Of a stretch of 24,439 nucleotides of DNA, positions 14,601 through 21,507 are shown one piece after another; within the stretch, counting starts at the first letter, position 1, and the number at the start of each line of letters is the position of its first letter. Source of the DNA: a virus; the IMG/VR virus record IMGVR_UViG_3300028837_002133, positions 1 through 24,439 of that record; one strand, 5' to 3'. A program made the translations under genes and the position numbers. The notes beneath the pieces were generated by a model that did no database searches, was not told where the DNA came from, and saw only the letters and a program-made list of their open reading frames with translations.

Positions 14601-16793
14601 TTATGACGTTGTTATTTGACTATTTAAGACAAATTGTTCTGTCAATTGAATGTGGTAAATTTGCTCAGGTTTTACTCCTTTTACTTCTTTAGCAACTATA
14701 ACCCAAGCAGTATGCTGTTCAAATTCTTCGATATTTTTAATTTCATAACGCCTGTTATTATAAATAAGCCAATCATCATTTACAATTTCATAATCAATAG
14801 GTAAGTCTCTAGCGTCAATAATAAACATTCGAGTTCCAGCATCATATGAACCCCCATAGACAAACATTTTATTTGCTGAGATATGGGCTATTGTTTGTAT
14901 AGCTTCTCTTGCAATTTTAACAGGTAAAACAATACATTTTCGTATTGTAATTGCACTCTTATCTACAGTTTTTACACCTGTTTGATAATCAGTTTCAGCA
15001 TTAATAAGTTTATAAAGATCAACCTTATTCCCATATTGCCGTTTCAAACTATATAATGTCTTACGTATAAATCTATTTAGCATACTGTTCCCTCCAATTT
15101 CCGTAGTGGGGGGGGGCATTACATTTGCTGATACAATTTGATTAAATAATATGGTATTGATTGGAAATTGACCGATTGCTTTAATTGTAGTTTGATTTAA
15201 GCTTAGGGTATTACTTAAAGATCGAAAATATTCAACATTAGATGAAAGTACTTGAACAAAATTAATAGTGTTATCTGTTAATTTCTCATAAATTAAACCA
15301 CCAATTCTCTCACTAATAGCATTAGTACATATACCAACTACTACATTATCAATTGCACTAACATCTTCACTTTCTTTAAGTGTAGATGTAAATTGCCCGC
15401 TTTGAAGATAGAGTTTATCATCACCAGCACCACACCAAAGTGTATTACTACCATCCCAAGAAATACCAGTTGGATCAGTATCAATACTACCAACAGCATG
15501 ACTAGTTATTAAAGTAGATGTAAATTGTCCACTTTGAAGATATAATTTATTATCAGTTATTCCACTCCAAGGTGTATTTGTCCCATCGTAAGAAATACCA
15601 TGAGGTATTAAATCAATACCATCAATTACTTCACTATCTTTGATAGTAGAACTAAATTGCCCGGATGTTAAATATAATTTATCAGCTTGAGCACCAGACC
15701 AGGGTGTATTATTATTATCTGCTGATATATCTGTGATAGCAATGTCAATCCCATTAATATCTTGACTTGTTTTAAGTATAGATGTAAATTGCCCACTTTG
15801 AAGATATAATTTATTAGCATAATCACTTGACCAAGGTGTATTCGTACCGTCCCAACAGATACCAATTGCAAAAGACGGAGAGAGACTACTTACATCTTCA
15901 CTATCTTTTATAATAGATGTAAATTGTCCTGATTGCAAATACAATTTATGTGTCTGTTCACCAGCCCAAGGTGTATCGTAAAGTTTTGCCCCGCTTGCAT
16001 TCTGCACAAATGTTATAGTATCAGTTAATGATCGATTAAAAATGGAACCTGATTGAGATGCACTTTGATTTAATGTAATTGCATTAGTTACTGATTTCTC
16101 GATAATTTCCCCGCTAATATCAAGTCTACTATCAACATCATTGGTACAAACATTTCCTGGAGTTGAATCAATATCACCAATATATTTACTAGTTTTAATA
16201 GTAGAAGTAAATTGTCCTGATTGTAAATATAATTTATCGGCTTCCCAACCGCACCAAGGAGTATTTACACCGTCATAAGAAATACCAGTAGGATATATAT
16301 CGGTACCGTTAATATCTTCACTAGTTTTAATAGTAGAAGTAAATTGTCCCGATTGTAAATATAATTTACCATCTGTAATATCAATCCAAGGAGTATTAGT
16401 ACCGTCATAAGAAATATCAAGAGGAGCGGTACCAGTAACATTTTGACTTGTTTTAATAATGGACGTAAATTGTTCTGATTGTAAAAATAATTTATTACTT
16501 TCATTACCGCACCAAGGTGTATTAATACCATCCCAAGATATACCTCCAACATCATTATCAATAATACTAACATCTTCGCTATCTTTAATAGTAGAAGTAA
16601 ATTGTCCACTTTGAAGATAAAGTTTATCATTTGCTTGACCGCACCAAGGAGTATTAGTACCGTCCCAAGTTATACCAGTAGAATATATTTCAATACTATT
16701 AATATCTTCACTAGTTTTAATAGTAGAAGTAAATTGTCCTGATTGTAAGTAAAGTTTATCGTCCGCTTGACCACACCACGGAGTATCAGCCAT
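14601..16793 (-). CDS. Blade-repeat neck protein fused to a head-closure-like domain
   Basis: This 730-residue frame has three parts. Residues 3-219 are five blades of 42-45 residues (TPWCG...DKLYLQSGQFTSTIKTS...GISWDGTN), followed by a cap and Q-type module (220-273: CTND.DSRL...IIEK, AITLNQSAS, ITFVQNAS). Residues 274-491 are five more blades, again with cap and Q-type repeats to ~563. Residues 571-730 are a separate-looking domain (MLNRFIRKTLYSLKRQYGNK, ...DDWLIYNNRRYEIKNIEEFE) that fits head-closure proteins in size and position. Five-blade blocks of ~44 residues suggest two small beta-propellers, as in tachylectin-2-like lectins; this is inference. The start has GGGA about 9 bases upstream. 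A C9 run and an internal Shine-Dalgarno plus ATG at 15083 mean the last domain may be made alone. The likely role is a neck protein with optional host- or glycan-binding decoration. Confidence 0.75.
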   Translation of the reverse strand: MADTPWCGQADDKLYLQSGQFTSTIKTSEDINSIEIYSTGITWDGTNTPWCGQANDKLYLQSGQFTSTIKDSEDVSIIDNDVGGISWDGINTPWCGNESNKLFLQSEQFTSIIKTSQNVTGTAPLDISYDGTNTPWIDITDGKLYLQSGQFTSTIKTSEDINGTDIYPTGISYDGVNTPWCGWEADKLYLQSGQFTSTIKTSKYIGDIDSTPGNVCTNDVDSRLDISGEIIEKSVTNAITLNQSASQSGSIFNRSLTDTITFVQNASGAKLYDTPWAGEQTHKLYLQSGQFTSIIKDSEDVSSLSPSFAIGICWDGTNTPWSSDYANKLYLQSGQFTSILKTSQDINGIDIAITDISADNNNTPWSGAQADKLYLTSGQFSSTIKDSEVIDGIDLIPHGISYDGTNTPWSGITDNKLYLQSGQFTSTLITSHAVGSIDTDPTGISWDGSNTLWCGAGDDKLYLQSGQFTSTLKESEDVSAIDNVVVGICTNAISERIGGLIYEKLTDNTINFVQVLSSNVEYFRSLSNTLSLNQTTIKAIGQFPINTILFNQIVSANVMPPPTTEIGGNSMLNRFIRKTLYSLKRQYGNKVDLYKLINAETDYQTGVKTVDKSAITIRKCIVLPVKIAREAIQTIAHISANKMFVYGGSYDAGTRMFIIDARDLPIDYEIVNDDWLIYNNRRYEIKNIEEFEQHTAWVIVAKEVKGVKPEQIYHIQLTEQFVLNSQITTS
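15081..15095 (-). promoter_or_regulatory. Internal ribosome binding site and start for the head-closure domain
   Basis: Inside the 730-codon frame the transcript carries GGAGGG (15090-15095), six bases, then ATG (15081-15083). The site is as good as the best gene starts in this window. Initiation here would give a 160-residue protein of normal head-closure size, ending at 14601. Confidence 0.75.
15108..15116 (-). repeat. Run of nine C at the repeat/head-closure junction
   Basis: The coding strand reads ATG, nine C, ACTACG, giving MPPPTT in the present frame. It is the longest homopolymer of G or C in the window. One base more or fewer would end the upstream frame at TAG or TAA immediately inside the internal start at 15083. 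Confidence 0.9.
15321..15974 (-). repeat. Blade repeat block B (five units)
   Basis: Five tandem coding units of 41-45 codons (residues 274-491) share TPW(S/C/A), KLYLQSGQF(T/S)S, (I/L)K.S and GI(S/C)(W/Y)DG.N. They are closely similar in DNA as well. The final unit ends in CTN and leads to the same cap as block A. The array is coding, not intergenic. Confidence 0.9.
16137..16787 (-). repeat. Blade repeat block A (five units)
   Basis: Five tandem coding units (residues 3-219) of the same family as block B. The third unit is the most divergent (LFLQSEQF) and the fourth lacks the usual CG after TPW. The block ends in NVCTND plus a cap resembling that of block B, so the five-unit-plus-cap block appears to have been duplicated as a whole. 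Confidence 0.9.
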
Positions 16794-16795
16794 AA

Positions 16796-17431
16796 TTATT
16801 TTCCCATATCATTTACCGCTTGGATTACTTCAATTAAACTGACATCGTTTATATGATGACAGGGATAATCAAAATGTGCCCAAATTTTAAATCCAGCTGC
16901 CTTCACCTTTTGACAAAATGAATAATCACCACCCATTTCTACTGTACCATCTTCTTTCCATTGTCGCATAAATGGTTGTTTATTTTTTAATTTTGAAATT
17001 ACGCGTCTCGCTACTAAAAAACAACCACTACCAATTGCATCAACCTCTTGTAATCCATTTGTATTAGAATGTGGTCGATAAGCTTCCTCTTTATCATCCC
17101 AATTAAGAGCATTAAAATACCAGGGTTGATCGCCTTTTACTTTATTGCACCAAACAGGAGTTGGACAACCTATTAAATCACAATCATATTCCACTAAATC
17201 TAATGGGTTGTTAATGGGAGGGTTGTCGTCATCAATACTTAACCAATACTCTTCCCCACCGTTAAGAAAATCCTTCATACAATGGTGTAAATTATTGACA
17301 TATGGAGAATGAGTTGGACAATCATGACGAATTTGATAACGACGATCGGCTAACATTTTACAAATGGTGAAATGAGTTAGCTTGTGCAGCCACCCTGAAC
17401 CATTCGGCACCGTAATGTAGATTGATGTCAT
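16796..17431 (-). CDS. GT-A-like glycosyltransferase
   Basis: This 211-residue soluble protein starts MTSIYITVPNGSGWLHKLTH. It carries an aspartate motif LSIDDDNPP (DDD at 67-69), fitting the metal/nucleotide-sugar site of GT-A enzymes. It also has VDAIGSGCFLVARR (130-143), GGDYSFCQKVKAAGFKIW (167-184, a likely catalytic-acid region) and a late histidine pair (192-193). This order is that of family-2-like glycosyltransferases, here compact. The ATG overlaps the stop of the HNH gene (ATGA), so translation is coupled. Lying next to the blade-repeat neck gene, it may glycosylate a virion protein or modify a host surface sugar. Substrate and acceptor cannot be read from the sequence. Confidence 0.75.
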   Translation of the reverse strand: MTSIYITVPNGSGWLHKLTHFTICKMLADRRYQIRHDCPTHSPYVNNLHHCMKDFLNGGEEYWLSIDDDNPPINNPLDLVEYDCDLIGCPTPVWCNKVKGDQPWYFNALNWDDKEEAYRPHSNTNGLQEVDAIGSGCFLVARRVISKLKNKQPFMRQWKEDGTVEMGGDYSFCQKVKAAGFKIWAHFDYPCHHINDVSLIEVIQAVNDMGK

Positions 17432-17853
17432 TTTCTTGAATTTATTAAATATTGAATGGCTGAGGTCAAAATTTTAATATCATCTTTTGCGTTACTTAAA
17501 AGTGTATTACAATGATAACAAAGTAATCCTCTAATTTCACCCGTTTGGTGGTTATGGTCAACGTGAAATCTTCCCATGCCTCCTGGTGTTTCTGTTCCAC
17601 AAATTTTACATCTTCCACCTTGTTTTTCTAATAATTTATCATAATCTTTTAGAGTAATACCATAAGAACGTAATAAGTGATTTTCTTTTGATCTTTTTTT
17701 TGCACATTCAATACAGTATGTATCAGTTGATTTATAACCACAAGAATTAACATTAAATTCACTTAATGGTTTGACTATTTTACATTTTGTGCAATATTTA
17801 CTATCTTTGGTTTCAAGTTGTTCTAATTCTTTCCGTCTCTTCTTACTAATCAT
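17428..17853 (-). CDS. HNH endonuclease of the endonuclease VII type
   Basis: This 141-residue protein has an N-terminal cysteine knuckle (C21-xx-C24, C47-xx-C50) and a second one around the active site (C82-xx-C85, C112-xx-C115). The core is HVDHNHQTGEIRGLLCYHCN (97-116), characteristic of the recombination endonuclease VII family: His/Asp/Asn for metal binding and catalysis, cysteines for zinc. Copies inside late gene clusters are often free-standing homing endonucleases rather than DNA-packaging resolvases. No interrupted gene flanks it, so it is free-standing and not in an intron. It lacks a clear ribosome binding site and follows the preceding stop by two bases. It may help mobilise the accessory stretch. 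Confidence 0.9.
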   Translation of the reverse strand: MISKKRRKELEQLETKDSKYCTKCKIVKPLSEFNVNSCGYKSTDTYCIECAKKRSKENHLLRSYGITLKDYDKLLEKQGGRCKICGTETPGGMGRFHVDHNHQTGEIRGLLCYHCNTLLSNAKDDIKILTSAIQYLINSRK

Positions 17854-17855
17854 AA

Positions 17856-18404
17856 TTATACTTTAATATAAGTGGAAAGAATCTCAACTTGTAGATCAAT
17901 TTTAGCATCAACCCATTTCTTTTTCAAATTCTTACGGATACCCCGATAATTTTGTTCACTAGGATCGAGGCACTTCGCTCGCGCAGCTACAATTTCTGCA
18001 CTTGGAGCAGGGGCCACTTCTAAATCTTCTAATTGCTTTCTAGCTGTAATACCTTGTAAAACATCTGTGTCAAGGAATTCAGTAGGCATTCGCACCATAG
18101 CCCGTTGATCATAAAATGTTTCAAACTCAGTTTCATCAATAATTGAAACAGTATCAGGAAATTGCACAACAGCTGCGTTGGCAAAATCCTCAGGAACTAA
18201 AGTACATGCAGTACCATGATCGGCACCTGTACCTAAATTCTCAATTTTATCATAAAACCAACCAGTACCTTTTGAATCGATAAATTTAGACCATGGTTGA
18301 TTATCACGTATAGATGAATCAATTGCATTAAAATTAGGCCAATCAGCTTCACCAGTAGGGCGCCGCTTCAAAAGTACTTTAATAGGAACTAAATCAGTTT
18401 TCAT
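17856..18404 (-). CDS. Conserved-looking protein of unknown function
   Basis: This 182-residue soluble protein has GAGG seven to eight bases before the ATG. It starts MKTDLVPIKVLLKRRPTGEA. An acidic middle section contains a recurring FPDTVSIIDETEFETFYDQR pattern, and a basic helical end reads GIRKNLKKKWVDAKIDLQVE. No catalytic motif, membrane span or signal is visible. It sits between the sulfotransferase-like fragment and the HNH gene, downstream of the coat protein. A structural or head-completion role is possible from position only. I do not recognise the family. Confidence 0.6.
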   Translation of the reverse strand: MKTDLVPIKVLLKRRPTGEADWPNFNAIDSSIRDNQPWSKFIDSKGTGWFYDKIENLGTGADHGTACTLVPEDFANAAVVQFPDTVSIIDETEFETFYDQRAMVRMPTEFLDTDVLQGITARKQLEDLEVAPAPSAEIVAARAKCLDPSEQNYRGIRKNLKKKWVDAKIDLQVEILSTYIKV

Positions 18405-18406
18405 TT

Positions 18407-18493
18407 TTAACCTCGTAGAAAATTTTGGAGTAAGTTAGTTAATTCTAAATCTTTACGTTTATCACTAAAGTCTTCGACTATTAATAAGTATAT
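18407..18493 (-). pseudogene. Likely displaced C-terminal coding of the P-loop gene (+1 frame)
   Basis: Overlapping and following the TAG stop of the gene at 18465, the +1 frame is open from 18493 to a TAA at 18407-18409, just before the next start. It reads IVEDFSDKRKDLELTNLLQN and then FLRG. It has no start codon or ribosome binding site, so it would be translated only after a frameshift. The charged, helical sequence fits a continuation better than chance non-coding DNA, but the stretch is short. Confidence 0.4.
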
Positions 18494-18701
18494 TCAATTG
18501 TTCTTGAAAATATTTAATAGAGCATTGATTACTTAACATAGTTTGATTAAGATCACGAAAATCTAAATCTTCATAATAACCTTGTGGATTAGCTGCATCA
18601 GGATCACGAAAACGTTCACCAGTAGATATTCCTAAATTATTATGCAATAATCTAGCAATAGTGCTGCTGCCGCAACGACCTGGACCTAATACAATAATCA
18701 T
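18465..18701 (-). CDS. Truncated P-loop / sulfotransferase-like protein
   Basis: This 78-residue product begins MIIVLGPGRCGSSTIARLLH, a P-loop of the kind that binds the 5'-phosphosulfate end of PAPS in sulfotransferases. NPQGYYEDLDFRDLN follows, also typical of phage and bacterial sulfotransferase-like proteins. Full members are around 200 residues, so most of the domain, including the usual second PAPS-contact region, is missing. The frame ends in a TAG-TGA-TAA triple stop while the +1 frame stays open to 18407. The start overlaps the previous stop (TAATG) with GGGAG upstream. It is probably a decaying accessory gene. A minimal P-loop phosphotransferase is the alternative. Confidence 0.6.
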   Translation of the reverse strand: MIIVLGPGRCGSSTIARLLHNNLGISTGERFRDPDAANPQGYYEDLDFRDLNQTMLSNQCSIKYFQEQLNILINSRRL

Positions 18702-18979
18702 TAATCGCTCCCAGGTTTTTCAGGAAGTTCTACATGTGGGCAACGATCGCATAAACGTTCAACAACTCGACCAACCCATTTCATCACTTCTGAATTTTGA
18801 ACAAGTGCAGTTGTCCCTCTTTCTACAAGATGGACAAGAGTTCCCCTGTAATAATCTTCAAGTTTTTCAAGTCTTTTAGATAGATGCTGTTCACGTTTCC
18901 AGTCGCGCCAAATAAAGAAAATGACTACACCTACTAATGGCCCAAATTCTTTGAGCATAGAAACCAAATCAAAACTCAT
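18701..18979 (-). CDS. Small single-pass membrane protein (holin-like candidate)
   Basis: This 92-residue protein has AGGA eight bases before the ATG. Residues ~11-24 (FGPLVGVVIFFIW) form one membrane segment. It is followed by a basic WRDWKREQ boundary and an amphipathic helix or coiled coil (LSKRLEKLEDYYRGTLVHLVE). A short cysteine-containing end follows (CDRCPHVELPEKPGSD). One-helix proteins with a charged helical tail can be holins, holin partners or virion-associated membrane proteins. No endolysin gene is visible in the window to support lysis. It lies directly after the coat gene terminator, so it starts a new transcript segment or depends on readthrough. Confidence 0.65.
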   Translation of the reverse strand: MSFDLVSMLKEFGPLVGVVIFFIWRDWKREQHLSKRLEKLEDYYRGTLVHLVERGTTALVQNSEVMKWVGRVVERLCDRCPHVELPEKPGSD

Positions 18980-19005
18980 TGTCTTATTCCTATATTAGAT
19001 TAAAA

Positions 19006-19033
19006 TTGGGGTAGGGTAGGAGCCCTACCCCAA
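19006..19033 (-). terminator. Strong terminator behind the major coat protein
   Basis: Perfect 11-base arms (TTGGGGTAGGG at 19006-19016 and its complement at 19023-19033) flank a 6-base loop. On the minus-strand transcript the hairpin is followed by TTTTAAT. It lies 18 bases after the coat gene stop. It would limit transcription beyond the coat gene and raise its mRNA relative to the accessory genes. Confidence 0.85.
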
Positions 19034-19051
19034 TAAATTTCCATGCTCAGG

Positions 19052-20464
19052 TTAACTAAGCAGAACGCAACCAAGATTTTTATCAAGCAACGCAACACCA
19101 CACAGAAGGTCCAAGGTTACAATTGTACCCTGGCTGGTAATATCGTATTGCATCGATACACGCATTGCAATGTCATTGTAAACGCCAACGCTAGAACGGA
19201 CACCAAGAGTAGTATCCGGCAGAGCTAATGGACGAGATACAAGTGCAAGAGCATTGCGATGGAACGCAAGGTTAAACGAACCAATCGGGCCTGGATAAGC
19301 CTTTGCTGCATTCATTACAATTGCATCCAACGGACGATCAAGCCACACATGTTGACCAGTAGCACTGGCATAAGCCTCAATAATGGTGTATACATGACGA
19401 TTAGCACCCGTACCAAAAGCAATCATTTGCCCGGTAGTAGGCGCCATATTGGCTGTATAACCCTCAAGATTAATAGCCTTTGCATAAGCAGCCGGATAAG
19501 AAACAGCAACATTAACATCACACGCCTTAAAAGCGGTAATGACAGCATTAGTAGTTACAGCAGCCGTTAGCCCACTTGTCATGACAATCTCAGTGGTATC
19601 ACCGGCACCAACGGTAGCCGATTCAATAACATGAGGTTGCCCTTCACCTGCGACCCAAACATACTCACCGGCAGCAACTTCATAACCCGTAATGGTGCAA
19701 TTCATTGTTGTTTCACCCTTGGGTTCACCTTCATCCATGACGCCTGAGCCTTTACTAACATTAGCAGTATCAGCTAATGACGGTACATTTTGATCCATAT
19801 AGGAATCAAAACCAAGTAAACGACCCAATGAAGCCTCACGTAAAGCTGTACCCTCATCACCACGTTTTTCAGCACTGATAAAGAGTTCAGTCTTCAGTAA
19901 TTCAGTCTCAGCACTCGGGCTAAGAACGATATTACGACCAGTTGGATAGGCCTTGTTGACATTCATCTTTTCTCGACATTCCAGGAGATAATCTTTAGCG
20001 TTATTTATAGTCATCTCTTGGAGACTACCAACCGAATTATCAAGGAATAGATGTGCTTGACCAATCAAAACACGATCTACAGTCCGAGCAATTTGTTGAG
20101 CGGCGGGAGTAAGATACAGGTCTACTAAATCCTGAAATGCCTTACTAGACTCACCGTCTTTGATAGTAAAGGTAACGTATACATGCTGATCCAGCGGGAC
20201 CGGCACATTAGTTGCAATAGCATCTTGTGCTACTACAGAATCAACGTCGGTCTTACGTGCCGTAGTGAACGTACCAGGCCGGCGTGTATTTACAACGTCA
20301 CCATAATTAGCAACTTCGTCGCTAAAATCCCGATGGACAAGGCGAGCCATGACCATATTCTCTTCGAGAATGGCCAAACCTTCCTGAGCCCAAAGCTGCG
20401 GAATCAATGCAGTATTGTTATTGGCAAAACAAGCCAAAACAGGATTCGCATACAATAGTTTCAT
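19052..20464 (-). CDS. Major coat protein, P22 gp5-like
   Basis: This 470-residue protein follows the scaffold gene and precedes a strong terminator. Ribosome binding site AGGAG, seven bases before ATG. The segment around residues 58-135 (VVNTRRPGTFTTARK, VPVPLDQHVYVTFTIKDGES, DLVDLYLTPAAQQIA, VDRVLIGQA) is characteristic of P22-type coat proteins. They build the HK97-fold shell and need an internal scaffold. A beta-rich region near 235-375 (GYEVAAGEYVWVAGEG, TGQMIAFGTGANRHVY) may be the extra surface domain of this family. The C-terminus is hydrophobic with cysteines. Unusual: the first 13 residues (MKLLYANPVLACF) match the start of the scaffold protein. Confidence 0.9.
   Translation of the reverse strand: MKLLYANPVLACFANNNTALIPQLWAQEGLAILEENMVMARLVHRDFSDEVANYGDVVNTRRPGTFTTARKTDVDSVVAQDAIATNVPVPLDQHVYVTFTIKDGESSKAFQDLVDLYLTPAAQQIARTVDRVLIGQAHLFLDNSVGSLQEMTINNAKDYLLECREKMNVNKAYPTGRNIVLSPSAETELLKTELFISAEKRGDEGTALREASLGRLLGFDSYMDQNVPSLADTANVSKGSGVMDEGEPKGETTMNCTITGYEVAAGEYVWVAGEGQPHVIESATVGAGDTTEIVMTSGLTAAVTTNAVITAFKACDVNVAVSYPAAYAKAINLEGYTANMAPTTGQMIAFGTGANRHVYTIIEAYASATGQHVWLDRPLDAIVMNAAKAYPGPIGSFNLAFHRNALALVSRPLALPDTTLGVRSSVGVYNDIAMRVSMQYDITSQGTIVTLDLLCGVALLDKNLGCVLLS
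20426..20458 (-). repeat. Shared N-terminal peptide motif, coat copy
   Basis: Codons 3-13 of the coat gene encode LLYANPVLACF. The same motif begins the scaffold gene (21460-21492). In DNA the core CCTGTTTT(G/A)GCTTGTTTTG differs at one position between the copies, so shared ancestry or gene conversion is more likely than chance. Confidence 0.85.
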
Positions 20465-20484
20465 GGTAAACTCCTAATTTTTTG

Positions 20485-20526
20485 TGCCCTGTTAGGGCGA
20501 TATGACTGTGCCCGTACAACAGGGCA
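20485..20526. repeat. Inverted repeat in the coat gene leader
   Basis: Perfect 9-base arms TGCCCTGTT and AACAGGGCA (20485-20493, 20518-20526) enclose 24 bases with further GGGC/GCCC complementarity. The structure ends about 10 bases before the AGGAG of the coat gene. There is no T-run on the minus-strand transcript side, so an mRNA-stabilising or translation-affecting leader is more likely than a terminator. Confidence 0.55.
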
Positions 20527-20574
20527 GATTACAGTCTCAAGAAAATCTAATACTCGCCCCCTTCTTTATTTATT

Positions 20575-21507
20575 TTAGTCGCGTTTCTTTAGCCCCAAGG
20601 CTTCTGGGTTTTCCCTACGGAGCTTACGATACTGTTCAGAAGTCAGTTTCGTAGGATCAATGCGACCACCATCACCCGATGTGACGCCACCGGTAGCGGC
20701 TCCAGACCCAATTCCACTAACAACATTAGCACGGAATAAGTTACCCCAATACTCTGGTAACTCTTTCATTCGTTGCACAGCTTCTTGTGGCGTCCGGAGA
20801 GTGATAATTCGTTCTCCAGTCTTTTCATCAATATCCTGAAAATCAACCATTGGAGCCATTTCCCCAATCTCAGCACCAGCGTCATCCGTTTTGTCTCGCA
20901 TTTGTGTCATTGGAGTTAATAGACCAATAATTTGAACTGGGTTGAAAGCTTCTGCTCCGACTGCCGCATCTTGAAGCGACCGGTGAATAACAGAACCTTT
21001 ATACATCGTCTCCCATTTAACAGCAGAATCACGAAATGTTTTTAACTCATTTTCATACCGATCGCGTTCTTGTTTCCGTTCATATTCTGCCTGTTGCTCT
21101 TTAGTACGAAATGTTTTTTGCAAATCTTGCAATTCGGCCTCGAACTTACTTCGTTGTTCTGAGGCGAGATTCTTGTCAGCAAGCATCTCTTGATAAGCAC
21201 CTTCCAATTTCTTATATTTTTCTTGGTGCTTCCGACGATCATCTGCAAGATATGTATTTACATCCTCTTGTGAGAATGCTTTTGCCTTTGCTGCTTCAGC
21301 TTCTTCATGTGCTTGACGAGCTTCAGCAGCTTTTCTATCAGCCTCTTCTCGCGCTTTTGCAGCATTTTCTTCAGCTTGTTTCAGGCGCGTTTCAATATTA
21401 ACTTGGCCACCATCATCGAGATCAGAACTTCCTCCATCACCCGCATCACCACCACCATCAAAACAAGCTAAAACAGGGTGACAATACAATAATTCAAATT
21501 GAGACAT
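20575..21507 (-). CDS. Capsid scaffolding protein
   Basis: This 310-residue protein lies directly before the coat gene. The chosen ATG at 21507 has GGAGGG eight bases upstream; the in-frame ATG at 21525 precedes that site and has none. Residues 1-16 (MSQFELLYCHPVLACF) share LLYxxPVLACF with the coat protein. A Gly/Asp-rich hinge (DGGGDAGDGGSS) comes next, then a long charged coiled coil (~35-155, EENAAKAREEADRKAAEARQ). A less regular middle is followed by a basic helical end (LTSEQYRKLRRENPEALGLK, ending KRD). Coiled coil plus a basic C-terminal helix is typical of internal scaffolds; in P22 the C-terminal helix binds coat protein. Unlike most scaffolds it has a conserved hydrophobic N-terminal peptide, which may be a second assembly contact. 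Confidence 0.85.
   Translation of the reverse strand: MSQFELLYCHPVLACFDGGGDAGDGGSSDLDDGGQVNIETRLKQAEENAAKAREEADRKAAEARQAHEEAEAAKAKAFSQEDVNTYLADDRRKHQEKYKKLEGAYQEMLADKNLASEQRSKFEAELQDLQKTFRTKEQQAEYERKQERDRYENELKTFRDSAVKWETMYKGSVIHRSLQDAAVGAEAFNPVQIIGLLTPMTQMRDKTDDAGAEIGEMAPMVDFQDIDEKTGERIITLRTPQEAVQRMKELPEYWGNLFRANVVSGIGSGAATGGVTSGDGGRIDPTKLTSEQYRKLRRENPEALGLKKRD
21460..21492 (-). repeat. Shared N-terminal peptide motif, scaffold copy
   Basis: Codons 6-16 of the scaffold gene encode LLYCHPVLACF, matching codons 3-13 of the coat gene. Immediately afterwards the two proteins are unrelated (DGGGDAG versus ANNNTAL), so the similarity is confined to this short leader. Confidence 0.85.

Noticed and set aside
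15321-16787. Regularly spaced repeats that could be mistaken for a CRISPR array or satellite
   Set aside because: Units are ~132 bases, keep one reading frame throughout and vary mostly at codon level, so they are protein repeats. There are no short identical repeats with unique spacers.
17428-17853. HNH gene as part of a group I intron or intein
   Set aside because: Neighbouring genes are complete and not split around it, and no intein splice motifs are present; it is a free-standing gene.
20426-20464. Lipoprotein signal at the coat and scaffold N-termini (VLAC resembles a lipobox)
   Set aside because: The hydrophobic stretch before the Cys is only about eight residues and is interrupted by Asn/Pro or His/Pro. 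Cytoplasmic assembly proteins are not expected to be lipidated. Kept only as a curiosity of the shared motif.
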